A stretch of DNA of 62,000 bases from positions 1 through 62,000 of the forward strand of contig RPFO01000754.1 of the NCBI GenBank assembly GCA_009746045.1, read 5' to 3'. The notes under the pieces were generated by a model. That model was not told the DNA's origin. It worked only from the letters and a program-made list of their open reading frames with translations, and searched no databases. The translations under genes and the position numbers were made by a program. The stretch comes from Mesostigma viride (lineage: Eukaryota > Streptophyta > Mesostigmatophyceae > Mesostigmatales > Mesostigmataceae). Shown in pieces: positions 11,706-22,199 of this stretch. Within the stretch, counting starts at the first letter, position 1. Each line of letters starts with the position of its first letter.

Positions 11706-12527
11706 CTTCTGATCAGACTGCCCCTTCTTCTTGTTTGGGCAATCCCTCTTCCAGTGACCTTCCTTGCCACAAGCAAAACACTTGCTCTTGCCAGACCCTC
11801 CCCCTGGGGCCTTGCTGTCCTGCTTGTTCTGGTTGCCTGAGGCCTGATTGTTATTCTGCCCCTGGCCACCACCCTTACCCTGCTGATGGCTGTTACGGTT
11901 GCCAGACTGGTTCCCCTGATTCTGGTTCCCCTGCTGACCTCCTCCACCACCCTGGTTCTGCTCCTTCTGGGCCTGCTTCCTTCTCCTGCTACCATACCGT
12001 GTCCCAGATGGGGTACGGTTCTTGCCCTGGCTAGCCTGAGACGCTGACCCTCCCTGAGAACTGATACCCTTGCAGGTAGGGACCCGGGTCCTGAAGTTTA
12101 GTATCACACGCTTCAGAGCCCCCCAGGTGCCATCAGTGAGATCACAGAGCTGCCTAGCAGTAGCCCTACCTTCCTCTGACAAGCCCATCTTATCAAAGAA
12201 GTGGTCTGCTGCTGCCCTGACTGTCACACTGAAGCCCTGCTTCTTGCCTGCCTCCACGATCAACTCAAACCTGGCCAGCTCAGCAGCCACCTCACCCTTG
12301 ATCTCAAACTCATCAAATTCTCTCTTCTTTTCCATGGTGAGATTGTGAACCCTGTCAGAAAACTCCTCCTTGATGTCATCTAGGAACTGCAGCCAAGTGT
12401 GCCCCTCTTTCAGAGCATGCCTAGCCATGTCATTGACCCTTTCAGACGACCCCTTGTTTGCGGTGGAAGAGTGAAACACCCTGACAATATCCACACCTGC
12501 TGCGACAGAGCCCACAACTAGCTTCAT
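11703..12527 (-). CDS. Copia-2 gag, nucleocapsid part
   Basis: A 274-residue frame covering the capsid-like and nucleic-acid-binding part of Gag. Residues about 1-150 are mainly charged and predicted helical. Residues about 165-245 are rich in Gln, Asn and Gly. The CCHC knuckle CFACGKEGHWKRDC (C-x2-C-x4-H-x4-C) lies near residues 250-265, with a basic tail. The first Met at 12527 is probably not the true start: the same frame reads upstream without a Met through LKQDNLDKWLDD, and the next ORF upstream ends just before it. A single-base shift near 12565-12600 would join the two. Gag stops at a UGA that seems designed to be leaky. Confidence 0.85.
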   Translation of the reverse strand: MKLVVGSVAAGVDIVRVFHSSTANKGSSERVNDMARHALKEGHTWLQFLDDIKEEFSDRVHNLTMEKKREFDEFEIKGEVAAELARFELIVEAGKKQGFSVTVRAAADHFFDKMGLSEEGRATARQLCDLTDGTWGALKRVILNFRTRVPTCKGISSQGGSASQASQGKNRTPSGTRYGSRRRKQAQKEQNQGGGGGQQGNQNQGNQSGNRNSHQQGKGGGQGQNNNQASGNQNKQDSKAPGGGSGKSKCFACGKEGHWKRDCPNKKKGQSDQK

Positions 12528-12559
12528 GTCATCAAGCCATTTATCCAGGTTGTCTTGCT

Positions 12560-13027
12560 TCAGGGAGGGTTGAGCGCTTTCTGCCCATTCATGACTGTCA
12601 CAGCATCAGAAAATGGACGGGTGCCAGGCAACACACTCCCCACACGCACTGGTGGTGCCTGGGGAGGGTCAATCCTAGCCTCCAAACGCTCGGGCAACAT
12701 ACCAGACACCCTATCGTGAACAGCAGCTTGCTTTGCAGCACGCACACCTGGGGTGACGATGGCGTCCTCCTCACCAGGCGTTGTGAGCACCACTGCATCC
12801 GTAGGTCGCCTGGCACGCTTGACTTTCTCCGCCTCAGCTTGCCCATCACGCCACCGCTTGTGTGTTCTCCCGGCTCTGGGGTCCATCTCTGGGATAGGTT
12901 GCCCAGCTGGCGCCTCCACGCCCCTCTCCTCCATCGCCTCCCCTTCCTCTCTGGCGATGTCCTCCTCTGCCGTTCGCTCCCGTTGCTCCTCGAATGTCGC
13001 CGCACCCCGGCTTGCCCTCCTAGGCAT
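12560..13027 (-). CDS. Copia-2 gag N-terminal part, probably frameshifted from gag
   Basis: This frame starts at Met MPRRASRG and is rich in Glu, Arg, Pro and Ala, without a recognised domain. It ends GQKALNPP and a stop, while the gag frame continues one base out of phase with SLKQDNLDKW at the same spot. The simplest reading is one gag gene starting at 13027 with a recent single-base indel or a sequencing error. A programmed shift is possible, but no slippery heptamer is obvious. The upstream Met at 13099 also keeps the frame open, but its added residues look like leader sequence. Confidence 0.6.
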   Translation of the reverse strand: MPRRASRGAATFEEQRERTAEEDIAREEGEAMEERGVEAPAGQPIPEMDPRAGRTHKRWRDGQAEAEKVKRARRPTDAVVLTTPGEEDAIVTPGVRAAKQAAVHDRVSGMLPERLEARIDPPQAPPVRVGSVLPGTRPFSDAVTVMNGQKALNPP

Positions 13028-13348
13028 TATATACAATGGCTGCGACCAACTTTGCAACAAGAAAACAGCAAACTCTCCACCTATCCTCCACCCCCTCAAG
13101 CCTCGTTTTCAGACGAAGCTTCTCCTGCAACCGGTGCAGGTGCTGGCTCGTGGAACGGTCCCTCCACCGGATTCAATGGCTGCCCCTGGTCGTCGTGAGT
13201 AGGCACAGGCCTAATAACCACCGGAAGCCTCAAACCATACGCGTAATCACGTATCCAGCGAGAACGCCCCCACCTCAGCAAATGGGCCTCACCTAAACCA
13301 ACGTTGTCGTCAATGTGGTAGCGATTAAGCTCGTCCCGCTGCGCCTGC

Positions 13349-14059
13349 TCACGGCCCTCCTGAGAGCCGTCGCCCTCGTGACGCCTCTGGGCCGGCTGTA
13401 CTACCGCCCCTTGGCTGATCTACGAAGTCGTAGAAGGCGTCGTCGGCTGAGACCTCTCGACCGCCAACCACGTCGACAGTCAAACTTAGCTGGTTTAACT
13501 CTCGGCGAGAATGTGGAGTATCCCGACTAGTGTAGATGGAGAAGGGATTAAGAGTAATGAAGACACGATCAGCAGCGCCTCTGGTCAACTCTAAGACAGA
13601 GTGCGCCAGATTCTGGCACTCTGCCACCAACGCCTGCGTACTGCCACGAACGATGGCCTCCCGCCTGTCCCGGGCGACCTGCACCACGTTTGGCACGCCG
13701 GTGTAGTCGTCCCCAAGGCGGAGATTGGCGACAAGGTCGTTTATCTCTCGGGCACCCCCGAGGCTTATGGCAATTATCTGCAAAAGCAGAGTGACCACCT
13801 GCTCAAACGCGAATGCGTTTGTGTGGCCAGCCCGCCAAGACGCTGGCAGCCTTCTGATGATTTCCGCGAGGTCCTCGCGAAATCTCAGCAGCTGCTCGGC
13901 TGCTCCTCGGACGTACTCGCCCGGCGCCGACACCGCTCGAATATTTCGGCGCACTTCCTCCGAGTCCTCGTGCCCTCCTGCGGGTACTGGACTGGACGCC
14001 GCTACCGTTGCTGCACGCGCAAAGGTGTTTGTCCTAGCTTCAGAGTCCGAATTCGACAT
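13349..14059 (-). CDS. Copia-2 extra 5' ORF, unknown function
   Basis: This is the first ORF after the 5' LTR. The likely start is MSNSDSEAR at 14059, since the earlier Met at 14176 lies inside the LTR. The protein is mostly helical in composition with an Arg/Glu-rich middle, and I recognise no domain. A second frame (13096-13300) continues with ELNRYHIDDNVGLG through PVAGEASSENEA, so the original product probably ran to 13096 and was broken by a frameshift near the G-rich run at about 13400. Copia elements usually have no gene ahead of gag, so this is an addition typical of this lineage or a captured gene. Confidence 0.5.
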   Translation of the reverse strand: MSNSDSEARTNTFARAATVAASSPVPAGGHEDSEEVRRNIRAVSAPGEYVRGAAEQLLRFREDLAEIIRRLPASWRAGHTNAFAFEQVVTLLLQIIAISLGGAREINDLVANLRLGDDYTGVPNVVQVARDRREAIVRGSTQALVAECQNLAHSVLELTRGAADRVFITLNPFSIYTSRDTPHSRRELNQLSLTVDVVGGREVSADDAFYDFVDQPRGGSTAGPEASRGRRLSGGP

Positions 14060-14083
14060 ATCCGTCGACCAGACTGTAATACG

Positions 14084-14727
14084 ATTTAGATGAACGCGGA
14101 TCAGTGAGTTTCTGGTCTTCCCAAGATGTGATGAATGGAGCCATGGTTTCAACCAGCGGCTTTTAACCTTTACCACAGTTGCCTCACTACCCTGTGGTCA
14201 CTAGCCTGAGGCGGCAGTACCCACGGACGGTGTTGGGAAAAGACGCTTGGCCACTGCTGTGTCCGAGCCTTTCTAGGTCTCACCATTGCTGCCAGGCCTT
14301 GCACGCCTTGGCAGGTCCGCCACTGTCAATTTCCTTGGTTGCATCAATCCAGGACGTCTGTCCTTCCATGAATGACAGTAACGCTCTGGATTTATCCGTC
14401 ATGACAAGTACCCATCCATCCCAGGCCTGCAGGACTGCCAGTCCTGAAGTCCTGTGACATTCTTGGTACCATCAACCAATATTGACCACAGTACCTCCTA
14501 GTGACAGTCGGTCCTGTGACACGTAACGTGTGATGGTTCACCCAACACTGCCACGTGCCCTGTCCCTCACGTGTCCTTAGTCCTGGTACTGCTGTAGCGT
14601 CCGGCGGCATTACTTCGGGACTTGATAACTCTCAAGTTCCTTGTCCAAATGAGGCGTTTAGCACGGCGTTGGAAAGGCCACTTCAAGTATGATATGCTTA
14701 GCATATTGCATCACCAATATGCTAACT
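14084..14727 (-). repeat. Copia-2 5' LTR
   Basis: 644 bp, paired with 6556-7199. It is followed at 14728 by the GTAAG target duplication and then by the Copia-1 LTR again (ATCTGACATGACAG). Confidence 0.9.
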
Positions 14728-14887
14728 GTAAGATCTGACATGACAGTAGTCACTGTACCATGAATCTACCTCATGAACTAGCAACATGTTCAGGCCAGTT
14801 GGCATGCCAGTTGTCAGCACAATTGTCACGTGATATGCTGACACACTAGTCTACTTCTTGGCAAGACCATAGTGCATATATATAACT
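14728..14887 (-). repeat. Copia-1 3' LTR, middle piece
   Basis: It resumes the Copia-1 LTR after Copia-2 and matches 25389 onward. It ends in ATATATATAACT, the 12-bp duplication (14876-14887) made by the LINE that follows. Confidence 0.88.
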
Positions 14888-17605
14888 GTTCGAGCGGGTG
14901 GCCGCCGACGTCATCCGCCTCGTCCGCGAGGGGCAGCTCAGCCGGGCCATGACCCGCTTGGAAATGGCCAAGCTCGCCCCCGCCAATGCGGCTACCCTGG
15001 CGGCCTTGGAGGCTCTTCACCCTGCGGAGCCCGGATTCCAGCTGCCCGTGCCGGACCCCCTGCCGGCCCCCCTCCGGCTGGACCGCGACTGCTTCCTGGA
15101 GGTGATGCGTGAGGTCCCGCGGGCTTCCTCTACCGGGCCGTCGGGCTGGCGCTACGAGCACTTGGAGGTCCTGGTGGGGCATGGGGGCGAGGACATTCTC
15201 TTTGACACCCTCATTGACCTGGCGGCTGGTCGCGTTCCTCCCGCTGCGCGCGAGTGGTTAGCGGGCGCTCGCCTCCTCGCTCTGCTCAAGGGTGTCTTGC
15301 CCCCCCCCGAGGGCAAGGTGCGCCCGATCGCCTGCGGTGAGGTGCTCCGCAAGCTCGTGGGCAAAGTGATCTGCCGCCAAAAGGCGCCCGAGCTCCGTGC
15401 CTTTTTCTGCCCGCCCCTCGCAGCGGGTGAGACCTCGGTGGCGGCCCAGCTGGGGGTGACGACTCCAGGCGGGGCGGATATCCTCATCCATTCGGTGCAG
15501 GCCTACCTCGAGGCCCACCCCACCCACGCTGTCGTCAAGGTCGACTGCCACAACGCGTTCAACAGTCTGTCCCGCGCCAGCATGTTTGCGGCCGTCATGG
15601 AGTCCTTCGAGGACTTGTACGCTTGGACAGCCGTGTGCTACGGCCAGCCCGGCCAACTGGTTCACATCATGGAGGACGGCACTCGCGGCGGCCTGCTGTC
15701 GCGGTCGGGCACCCAGCAAGGGGACCCCCTGGGACCCCTGTACTTTGCCGCCCCCCTCCAGGGTTGCCTCCAAGCGGTCCATGCTGCCCACCCGGCGGTC
15801 GCTATTCAGGCCTACTTGGATGATATCTACCTGCTGGGCCCTGTGCCGGACACCACCGCGGCTCTGCTGGCACTGCAGACCGCGGTGGCCGACATCAACC
15901 TCCAGTTGACCCTTGCCAAGTGCGCGGTGTACTCGCCCCAAGGTGATTGCTCCGGCTTTCCGCCCCAGCTCTTGGGCCGGGACGAGCGCCTCCATGGGTT
16001 GGATGTCCTCGGCGTTCCGGTTGGCGACCCCGCGTTTGTCATCGATGCTCTGCGGGCCGCCCTCGAGGCACGCACTGAGGTACTGCCCTTGATTGCGCGC
16101 CTTCATGATTCGCAGACCAAGGGTCTGCTTCTGTGGTTTTGCGCTCACCCTCGCGTCGTTCACTGGCTCCGGGGCGCTCTTCCGTCTCAGGTCCGGCTGG
16201 CCGCCGAGGGCCACGACGAACGCATCCAGTCGGCCTTGGCGCAGCTGGTCCCGGGCCCCGACCTCCCGCCACATGCTATTCGCATTGCCTCCCTGCCTGC
16301 ACGGATGGGTGGCTGCGGTCTGACTCGTGCCGCCCGGCTGGCCCCAGCAGCCTTTTTGGGCTCCGTCGCTCAGTCGTGGGCGGAAAGCTGCCGGCTCCTG
16401 CCCCTTTTGGCAACGGCAGCGCCTGACCTCCTGGACCCCAGCAGCCCTTTGCCCTTCGTCACCGCCATCCAGGAGGCCTATGCTGAGATCCAGCAGGCCT
16501 GTTCTCCCGTCCGTGCCGCTCAGGCGGTACAGCGCCACCTCCCTCGCGGCACTCCCTCGGTCGCCTCCGTTCAATCTCCCGCCGCATTCCCTGCTCGCGT
16601 CATCGATAAACACCAGAAAACCTACGCGGGTATTCTGCACACGGCTGATTGGATTGCTCTTTTCGCGGACCTCAACGCCCAGGGACGTGCGTGGCTGTTC
16701 TCGCTTTCCTTGCGGAGTGTGGGCTCGGCGTACCTTCGTGCTCTTCCCATGGCCCCCCATTCGCCTTGGCTCCCAGCCACTACTCGGTGGCGCTCCGGCA
16801 CCAGCTATTTGCCCCGCAGCCTCTTGTTCCGGCCGGGCGGCCTTGTGGTAGCTGTGGGCAGCCGCTGGATCCCACGGGGACTCACTACCTTGCCTGCATG
16901 GGGGGCCAACAGAATCAGAATTGGTATTTGTATTTGCACACTGTCCTCCTGACGGTGGTGCTCGCCATGATTCGGTCGGTTTTCCCCCACGCGAACATCC
17001 GGTCCGAGGATGCGGATGGCGCTGCCTTCTATTCCCCCAACCACCGGCCTGACATCGTGGTGCTGGACTTTGAGGGGGTGGCCGGCATCTGCTTATTGAC
17101 GTTTCGGTGGCGCGGCCCTTGGCTCTTAGCCACGTGGCTGGGGCCTCCCTCACGGCAGGCTACACGGCGGACCGGGCGGAGCGGGCCAAGCTCCTGGCCT
17201 ACGGCGACGTCGGGCACCATCGTGTGGTGCCCTTTGTCCTGGAGGAGTTTGGGGCCATGGGGCCCCTGACCTCCGCCTTCTTCAAGGAGTGTTGCCGGCT
17301 CCGGGAGGACCGGCTGGACCTGGAGGGCCAGCGGGCCCCATGGTCGGCGCGGACCTGGACGTCATATTGGCGTCAGCGCTTGTCGGTGGCGCTGACTCGG
17401 GCCATGGCGGACATCATGCTCCGCCGTACGCGGGCTGATTTTGCGGTGCAGCAGGGCTATTAGGTTCCTCCCGTTAGGCGTTTCCATTGGTCTTATCGTA
17501 CTTCGTAGTATAGAGCTTTGACATGGCTCTGTATATAGGTTTATAGCTGGGCGTTTGCTTTGGTTTGAGTGATTTCACTCTGCTGTAAGTAATTATATTT
17601 TTAAT
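14888..17605 (+). mobile_element. 5'-truncated LINE with C-terminal restriction-like endonuclease
   Basis: The insert is bounded by ATATATATAACT at 14876-14887 and 17606-17617 and splits the Copia-1 LTR. It starts in mid-protein, as expected from incomplete reverse transcription. The 3' end is GTAAGTAATTATATTTTTAA without a long poly(A). A shorter copy of the same 3' end (C1) occurs at 47624-48144, also with a target duplication at a TATA-rich site. The family is distinct from the (TTAA)n-tailed LINEs in the window. Confidence 0.88.
14889..17463 (+). pseudogene. LINE ORF2 remnant: RT, zinc finger and endonuclease
   Basis: The first frame (14889-16952) carries reverse transcriptase blocks: KVRPIACGEVLRKLVG, VDCHNAFNSLSR, SGTQQGDPLGP and the catalytic YLDDIYLLGP near residues 305-315. 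After a frameshift near 16700 the product continues with a CxxC...HxxxC finger (CGSCGQPLDPTGTHYLAC), then HRPDIVVLDF. After a second shift near 17095 come LLIDVSVARP and VVPFVLEEFGAMGP. RT, then a Cys/His finger, then an RPD...D motif is the order of the early-branching R2/CRE-type LINEs, whose endonuclease is PD-(D/E)XK-like. The two shifts and the missing N-terminus make it nonfunctional. The endonuclease assignment rests on motif spacing only. Confidence 0.8.
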
Positions 17606-17757
17606 ATATATATAACTTTGGAAGGCCGTATCTCAGCCATTTGTAGTCCAAATCGAGTAGGAAAAAGTGCTACAAGTCCAGCTATTAAATTTCTATCAAG
17701 CTGACTATATACAAGCACAATGTGGGCAGGGCAGGTGGATACAATAATATCCAGACA
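17606..17757 (-). repeat. Copia-1 3' LTR, proximal piece
   Basis: It matches the last part of the 5' LTR and ends at ATCCAGACA, the LTR edge on the + strand (TGTCTGG on the minus strand). Confidence 0.88.
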
Positions 17758-17772
17758 CCCCCCTTAGTCCAA
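17758..17772 (-). promoter_or_regulatory. Copia-1 polypurine tract
   Basis: On the minus strand GGACTAAGGGGGG directly precedes the LTR start TGTCTGG. This is the expected primer site for plus-strand DNA synthesis. Confidence 0.75.
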
Positions 17773-17791
17773 TGACGTGCCCACTAACAGC

Positions 17792-20082
17792 TCAAGTCAC
17801 ACAGGAATGCAGGAGCCGTCCTCGAAGCAGCTCGAAGCGTGGTCGCGGTAGTGCCTTGGTCAGGATATCCGCCACCATCTCCTCACCGGGGCAATGTTGG
17901 ACATTGATGTCACCATCCTCCACCTTCTCACGAATGAAGTGGAAACGCACGTCAATGTGTTTTGTGCGCTTGGGGTGAACCGGGTCCTTGGAGAGTGCCA
18001 CAGCACCGGTGTTGTCGCAGTAGACCGGAGTAGGTGCAGCCGTAGTAGAGCCCGTCAGCTCCATCAAGATCCTCCGCAGGGGGAGCACCGACTGCAGCAA
18101 GGTGCCCGCAGCGATGTACTCGGCCTCGCATGAAGAAAGAGCGGTCACCGTTTGGCGGCGGCTTGCCCAATCAATAGGGGCACCAGCGTACATGACCAGG
18201 TTGCCGCTGACAGACCGCCTGGTCTTGACGTCATTTGCCCAGTCCGCATCTGACCAGCCTTCAAGGCTCCCGCCAGTGAAGCGGAGACCGAGGCCGTGGG
18301 TTGCCAGCAGGTAGCGGATGACCCGCTTGGCAGCCTGCATATCACCTAGCGTGGGTGATTGCATCTGTTGCGCTAGGCGGTTGACAGCGAATGCCACGTC
18401 TGGTCGCGTCCATTGGGTGACGTAGATGAGCGCCCCCACTATTTGCTGGAACACCTCCCGTTGCGATTGGTCACACTGTCCCCCCTCGCTCAACACGGCA
18501 CCCGGGACAACCGGGGTGGGAACACCACGACTCTCACCTAGCCCAAAGCGGGCAGCAATTTCTATGATGTAGGGAGACTGGTGCAGGGCAAGGGAACGGG
18601 TGACGCTGTCAATAGAAAGACACACACCTAGAAACAAGGAAGGGTGGTCCGAATCGGACAGCTGAAAACGTGTACCAAGGCGAGAAACCCAGGCGGCTAC
18701 CCAAGGGGCAGAGGGGCTGGCAACGATCATGTCATCAACATGTACAAACACAAAGCCCCTGGCACTGGGATAAAGGTAAAGACATGTGTCTGTAGCGCTA
18801 GGCACTGCACCATCCGACACGAGATGAGAACGGAACGTGCGATGCCAATTGCGCGGAGCCTGACGTGTGCCATACAGGCTGCGATGAAGCTTCCATACAA
18901 GAAGCTCGCCAGAGGCGTCATACTCCTCATAGCCCAGGGGTGGACGTACATAGACATCCTCCTCTAAAGGAGCATACAAGAACGCAGTGCGGACGTCTAA
19001 TTGATGCAGAGTATAGCCATGCGTGACTGCAAAAGCAAGAGCCAAACGCACTGTGGAGGAACGAACAGTGGGGCTAAAGATGTCCTGAAAATCAACACCC
19101 TCACGCTGGGCATAGCCCTTGCACACAAAACGTGCTTTCTCACGTCCATCCGACTTACGTGCATACACCCAACGGGAAGGAAGGGCCGAAGTGCCACGAG
19201 GAAGAGATGACCTACTCACCAAAGAAAAAACCTTGTGAGAACGAATAGAAGCCATCTCGCTATCCATGGCGGACTGCCACGCAGGAAGAGAACGAGCTTG
19301 TTGCCAAGACTTAGGGACGTCCAGGTCGACACTAGTGGCATATACATCCTCGACCACATCACGAATAGCAGCGTAATTTGGGCAAAAACGGGCCCACTTA
19401 GGAGAAGCAAGACGTTGAGAAGAGGAGGTCCAACCATAGGCGCCATATGTGTCACTAGAGGGACAGTAGCCATCGCCAACATTTTCCTCAATCGTTGCAG
19501 CAGCTATCACCGAATCCGCCCCTGCCTGGTTGCTGGGCGCTGAAGATGAAGGTCGCTGTAGTGCGTGGATGGCTTGCTGCAAAGCCGTTGCACTCGAAAT
19601 TTGAGGCGCAGGCGCAGGCGAGGGCGCAGGAACTCCTGGCGCAACTTGGTTGCCGGCGTCCGGCACCGCATCAGAAATTTCAGAGTCGATCAGGAGCAGC
19701 ACCCGGACCAGGATGCTCAGCGTTGCCACTGCCGTCTGCACCGGTGACAGTGCCCAGCTGTTGGCGAGCCTTGGCCCTGGTGACCGGACCATCAGGTACC
19801 GAGTCAGGCACAGCAGTGACAGGCGGCAGCACTGCAGGCTCAGTGGGTGCAGGCAAAGGTACCAGCGCCACGCCAGATTCCGAGGCAGACTCAGGTGCCG
19901 GCAGCTGGAAGTTGACATCTGGACTCGCGACGTGCAGGGGAGCAGAATTTGCTCGCCAAGTCTCATCGAATGACACATGGAGCCTGCGAATAACGTCACG
20001 TGAGCCTGGGCGGAGAATCAGGTAAGCAGGCGACTCCAAGTCATAGCCCACAAAGATTCCAGCCTGGGCTTTGTCCTCATTA
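17792..20082 (-). pseudogene. Copia-1 pol, RT and RNase H part
   Basis: The long frame at 17792-19999 carries the classic Ty1/copia RT series: SRWVYARKSDGREKARFVCKG is followed by QLDVRTAFLYAPLEEDVY, then KLHRSLYGTRQAPRNW, then the catalytic FVHVDDMIV. RNase H follows with SDADWANDVKTRRSVSG, SSCEAEYIA and DNTGAVALSKDPV. The part just after the integrase (GIFVGYDLESPAYL, up to 20082) is in another frame, so a frameshift lies near 19700. The inverted-repeat element at 20083 cuts the gene from its integrase half. Confidence 0.9.
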
Positions 20083-20853
20083 CAATTCGTTCAAGTGGCC
20101 CGCCGGAGCGGCTGTACAATTTTTCCCAGTGAGCGCGCTGCCAAGTGTGGGCAAATTTTTAGGTGCCCCGTCACTTCGAGGTACTAAAAATTAGGCTACG
20201 GTACGAATTCAGCGAATTTCAGCGAATTTTCAGTCGAACCAAAGGAAGTGACGCCAACTACCAAAAAGTTTCCGTTACGAATTTTCAGCCCAACACTCGC
20301 GCAAAATGAAGTGACGGCAACTACCAAAAAGTTTCCGTTACGAATTTTCACTCCCACACGTTTGCACAAAAGGAAGTGACGGCAACTACCAAAAAGTTTC
20401 CGTTACGAATTTTCAGTCCCACACTTCGCGCAAATTTTAGTAGGGCTGCACGCAAGCTACCTTTCAAAATTTTGCGCTAGTATGGAACGCATTTCATTCG
20501 TCTGGAGGAACGCTGCCCGCCAACTACCCCCGTTCAGAAAGTTCCGCCGAAATTTACCCGAGATTTGGAAATCTGAACGTCCGCGCAAATTTTAGTAGGG
20601 CTGCACGCAAGCTACCTTTCAAAATTTTGCGCAAGTATGGAACGCAATTCATTCGTCCGGAGGAATGCTGCTCGTCAACTGCCCCCGTTCAGAAAGTTGC
20701 GCCGAACTTTACTTGAGATTTGGAAATCTGAACGTGCGGTTGGAGTTTCGCGGGGAAACCCAAGTTCCCAAGTAATTCACCAATGACGCGCTTCGAACAC
20801 TTGTCCGCTAAAACCTAAGCAGCCGCTCCGGCTGGCCACTTAAACGAAACTTG
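20083..20853. mobile_element. Inverted-repeat element inside Copia-1 pol
   Basis: About 770 bp bounded by ~30-bp inverted repeats that share CGTT(C/T)AAGTGGCC and then GCCGGAGCGGCTG. It lies exactly between the integrase half (ending near KLH) and the RT half (starting near NEDKAQ) of pol. The interior holds three tandem ~60-bp units containing GTGACGGCAACTACC (20250-20430) and a second ~150-bp motif present twice (near 20420-20530 and 20580-20700). There is no coding capacity, so it is non-autonomous. A target duplication could not be defined, so its superfamily is unknown. Confidence 0.7.
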
Positions 20854-22187
20854 ATGCAGCTTGCCACGTGGCCCTTCTACACGAAAGTAGGCAGGGCAGC
20901 CGAAAATGCGCAAATGCGACAGGTCGGCATCAACGCCTTGAAAAAGGCGATGAGGGCTAGCAGAGTCTGCATTGGCCTCGCATGGCAGCCGATTGAGCAG
21001 GTAGACAGCACACGCAAAAGCTAGGGCCCAGAAAGTCTTGGGCAGGGTAGCATAATGCAGCATGCATAGTGTCATTCCCATCGCCAAACCCCACATGCGT
21101 TCCGCAACTCCGTTTTGCTGCGGACAGTAGGGGCTGGAAAATTCTTGGTGAACTCGATGGCGAGCACAGAGGGAGCGGAAGTCCTCGGAAAGAAATACTG
21201 CGTCATTGTCGGTCCTTAGAAGCACAGAACCGTCGTAGTAGGGCCTGATATCCCTTGACAGCAGTCGGTCGAAGTGCAGTGGCACCTCACTCTTCTGGCG
21301 CATAGGAAAAGACCAACGCCACCTTGTAGCGTCGTCAGTGATGCCCAGAATGTACTGGGAACCGCCCAGTGATGGCTGCATCGGCCCCATGATGTCCCCA
21401 TGCAGCTTGGCACGAGGCACGGTCGAGCGTGGTTGCCCAGCAGCGAAGGAGCGTCGCCTAATCATGCCAGCAGGGCACGACGGGCAGCCTGGCGCACCTG
21501 GAGCCCGCATGGTAATGTTCGATGCAGGTATGGCCGCCAGCTTGCGAATGCGCTCAGCACCTGCATGTCCAAGTCGCCAGTGCCACAATAGTGCAGCAGG
21601 GTTGTCTGTGGTGTGGTGGGCAGCAGGGGTTGTCACAGTCTGTGATTCTTGCAAACCGTAGACGTTGTTCTGCACCTTGATAGGTACCTTGCTGCCTGCA
21701 AAGCATGCCACGCCCTGCAGTAGGTTCACCTCGTGTCCCTGCTGATGCAGCTGGGCCACGGAAAGAAGCCTTGCACCCAGAGAGGGCACGTGCAGAGCAT
21801 GAGGCAGATGCACCACCTTGTTGGCGACTCGTAGCTTGAGCGTCCCCGTCCCCACAGCCTTCAGCCGGCCTCCGGAGCCCTGGATGGCCAGGTTGGTTGG
21901 CTGAACCTTGATAAAGTCAGCCTCCTCAGGGCTCATGTGGCTGGATGCAGCAGAGTCCAGAATCCAGAAAGGTACGCCCGGCACTAGGCGCGTAGTTGCA
22001 AACGCGTAGTCCACGGGAAGCTCAGGAGCCTCCACCGTGTTGTTCGCTGTCGCAGCCTGCTTCTTCTTCTGGTTCTTGCGCTTTGGCCTCTGCTGGCCCT
22101 TCTTCCTGCTGAGATGTGGGTACTTGGTATAGCACGTCTCCTCCACATGTCCTTCCTTTCCGCAGAATGTGCAAGTCGGCCTCCCCG
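20854..22187 (-). pseudogene. Copia-1 gag end, protease and integrase
   Basis: The Gag zinc knuckle CTFCGKEGHVEETC lies just inside the border at about 22150-22180. The protease follows with WILDSAASSHM. The integrase has HWRLGHAG (HHCC region), DIMGPM and DDATRWRW, TDNDAVF and NGVAERMWG, giving a D, D, E set. This is the normal Ty1/copia order and serves as an internal contrast to Copia-2. The frame stops inside the inverted-repeat insertion after FRVEGPRGKLH, so no full product is possible. Confidence 0.9.
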
Positions 22188-22199
22188 GCTTGGTTGGTT

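Larger units (their letters stand above)
6556..14727 (-). mobile_element. Copia-2: complete LTR retrotransposon inserted in the Copia-1 LTR
   Basis: Two 644-bp direct repeats (6556-7199 and 14084-14727) flank gag-pol on the minus strand. The 5-bp target duplication GTAAG sits at 6551-6555 and 14728-14732, and the undisturbed site is visible in the other Copia-1 LTR near 25390. The LTRs differ at only a few positions (for example GCGAATC versus GCGGATC), so insertion was recent. The LTR ends inferred from the duplication do not read TG...CA, which is unusual. The gene order is an unknown 5' ORF, gag, a UGA stop, then integrase, protease, RT and RNase H. A purine-rich run just inside the left LTR near 7200-7219 is a candidate polypurine tract. 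No PBS was identified with confidence. Confidence 0.9.

Noticed and set aside
15258-17153. A 631-codon minus-strand frame
   Set aside because: It is the shadow of the plus-strand LINE RT in GC-rich sequence; only the plus strand shows RT motifs.
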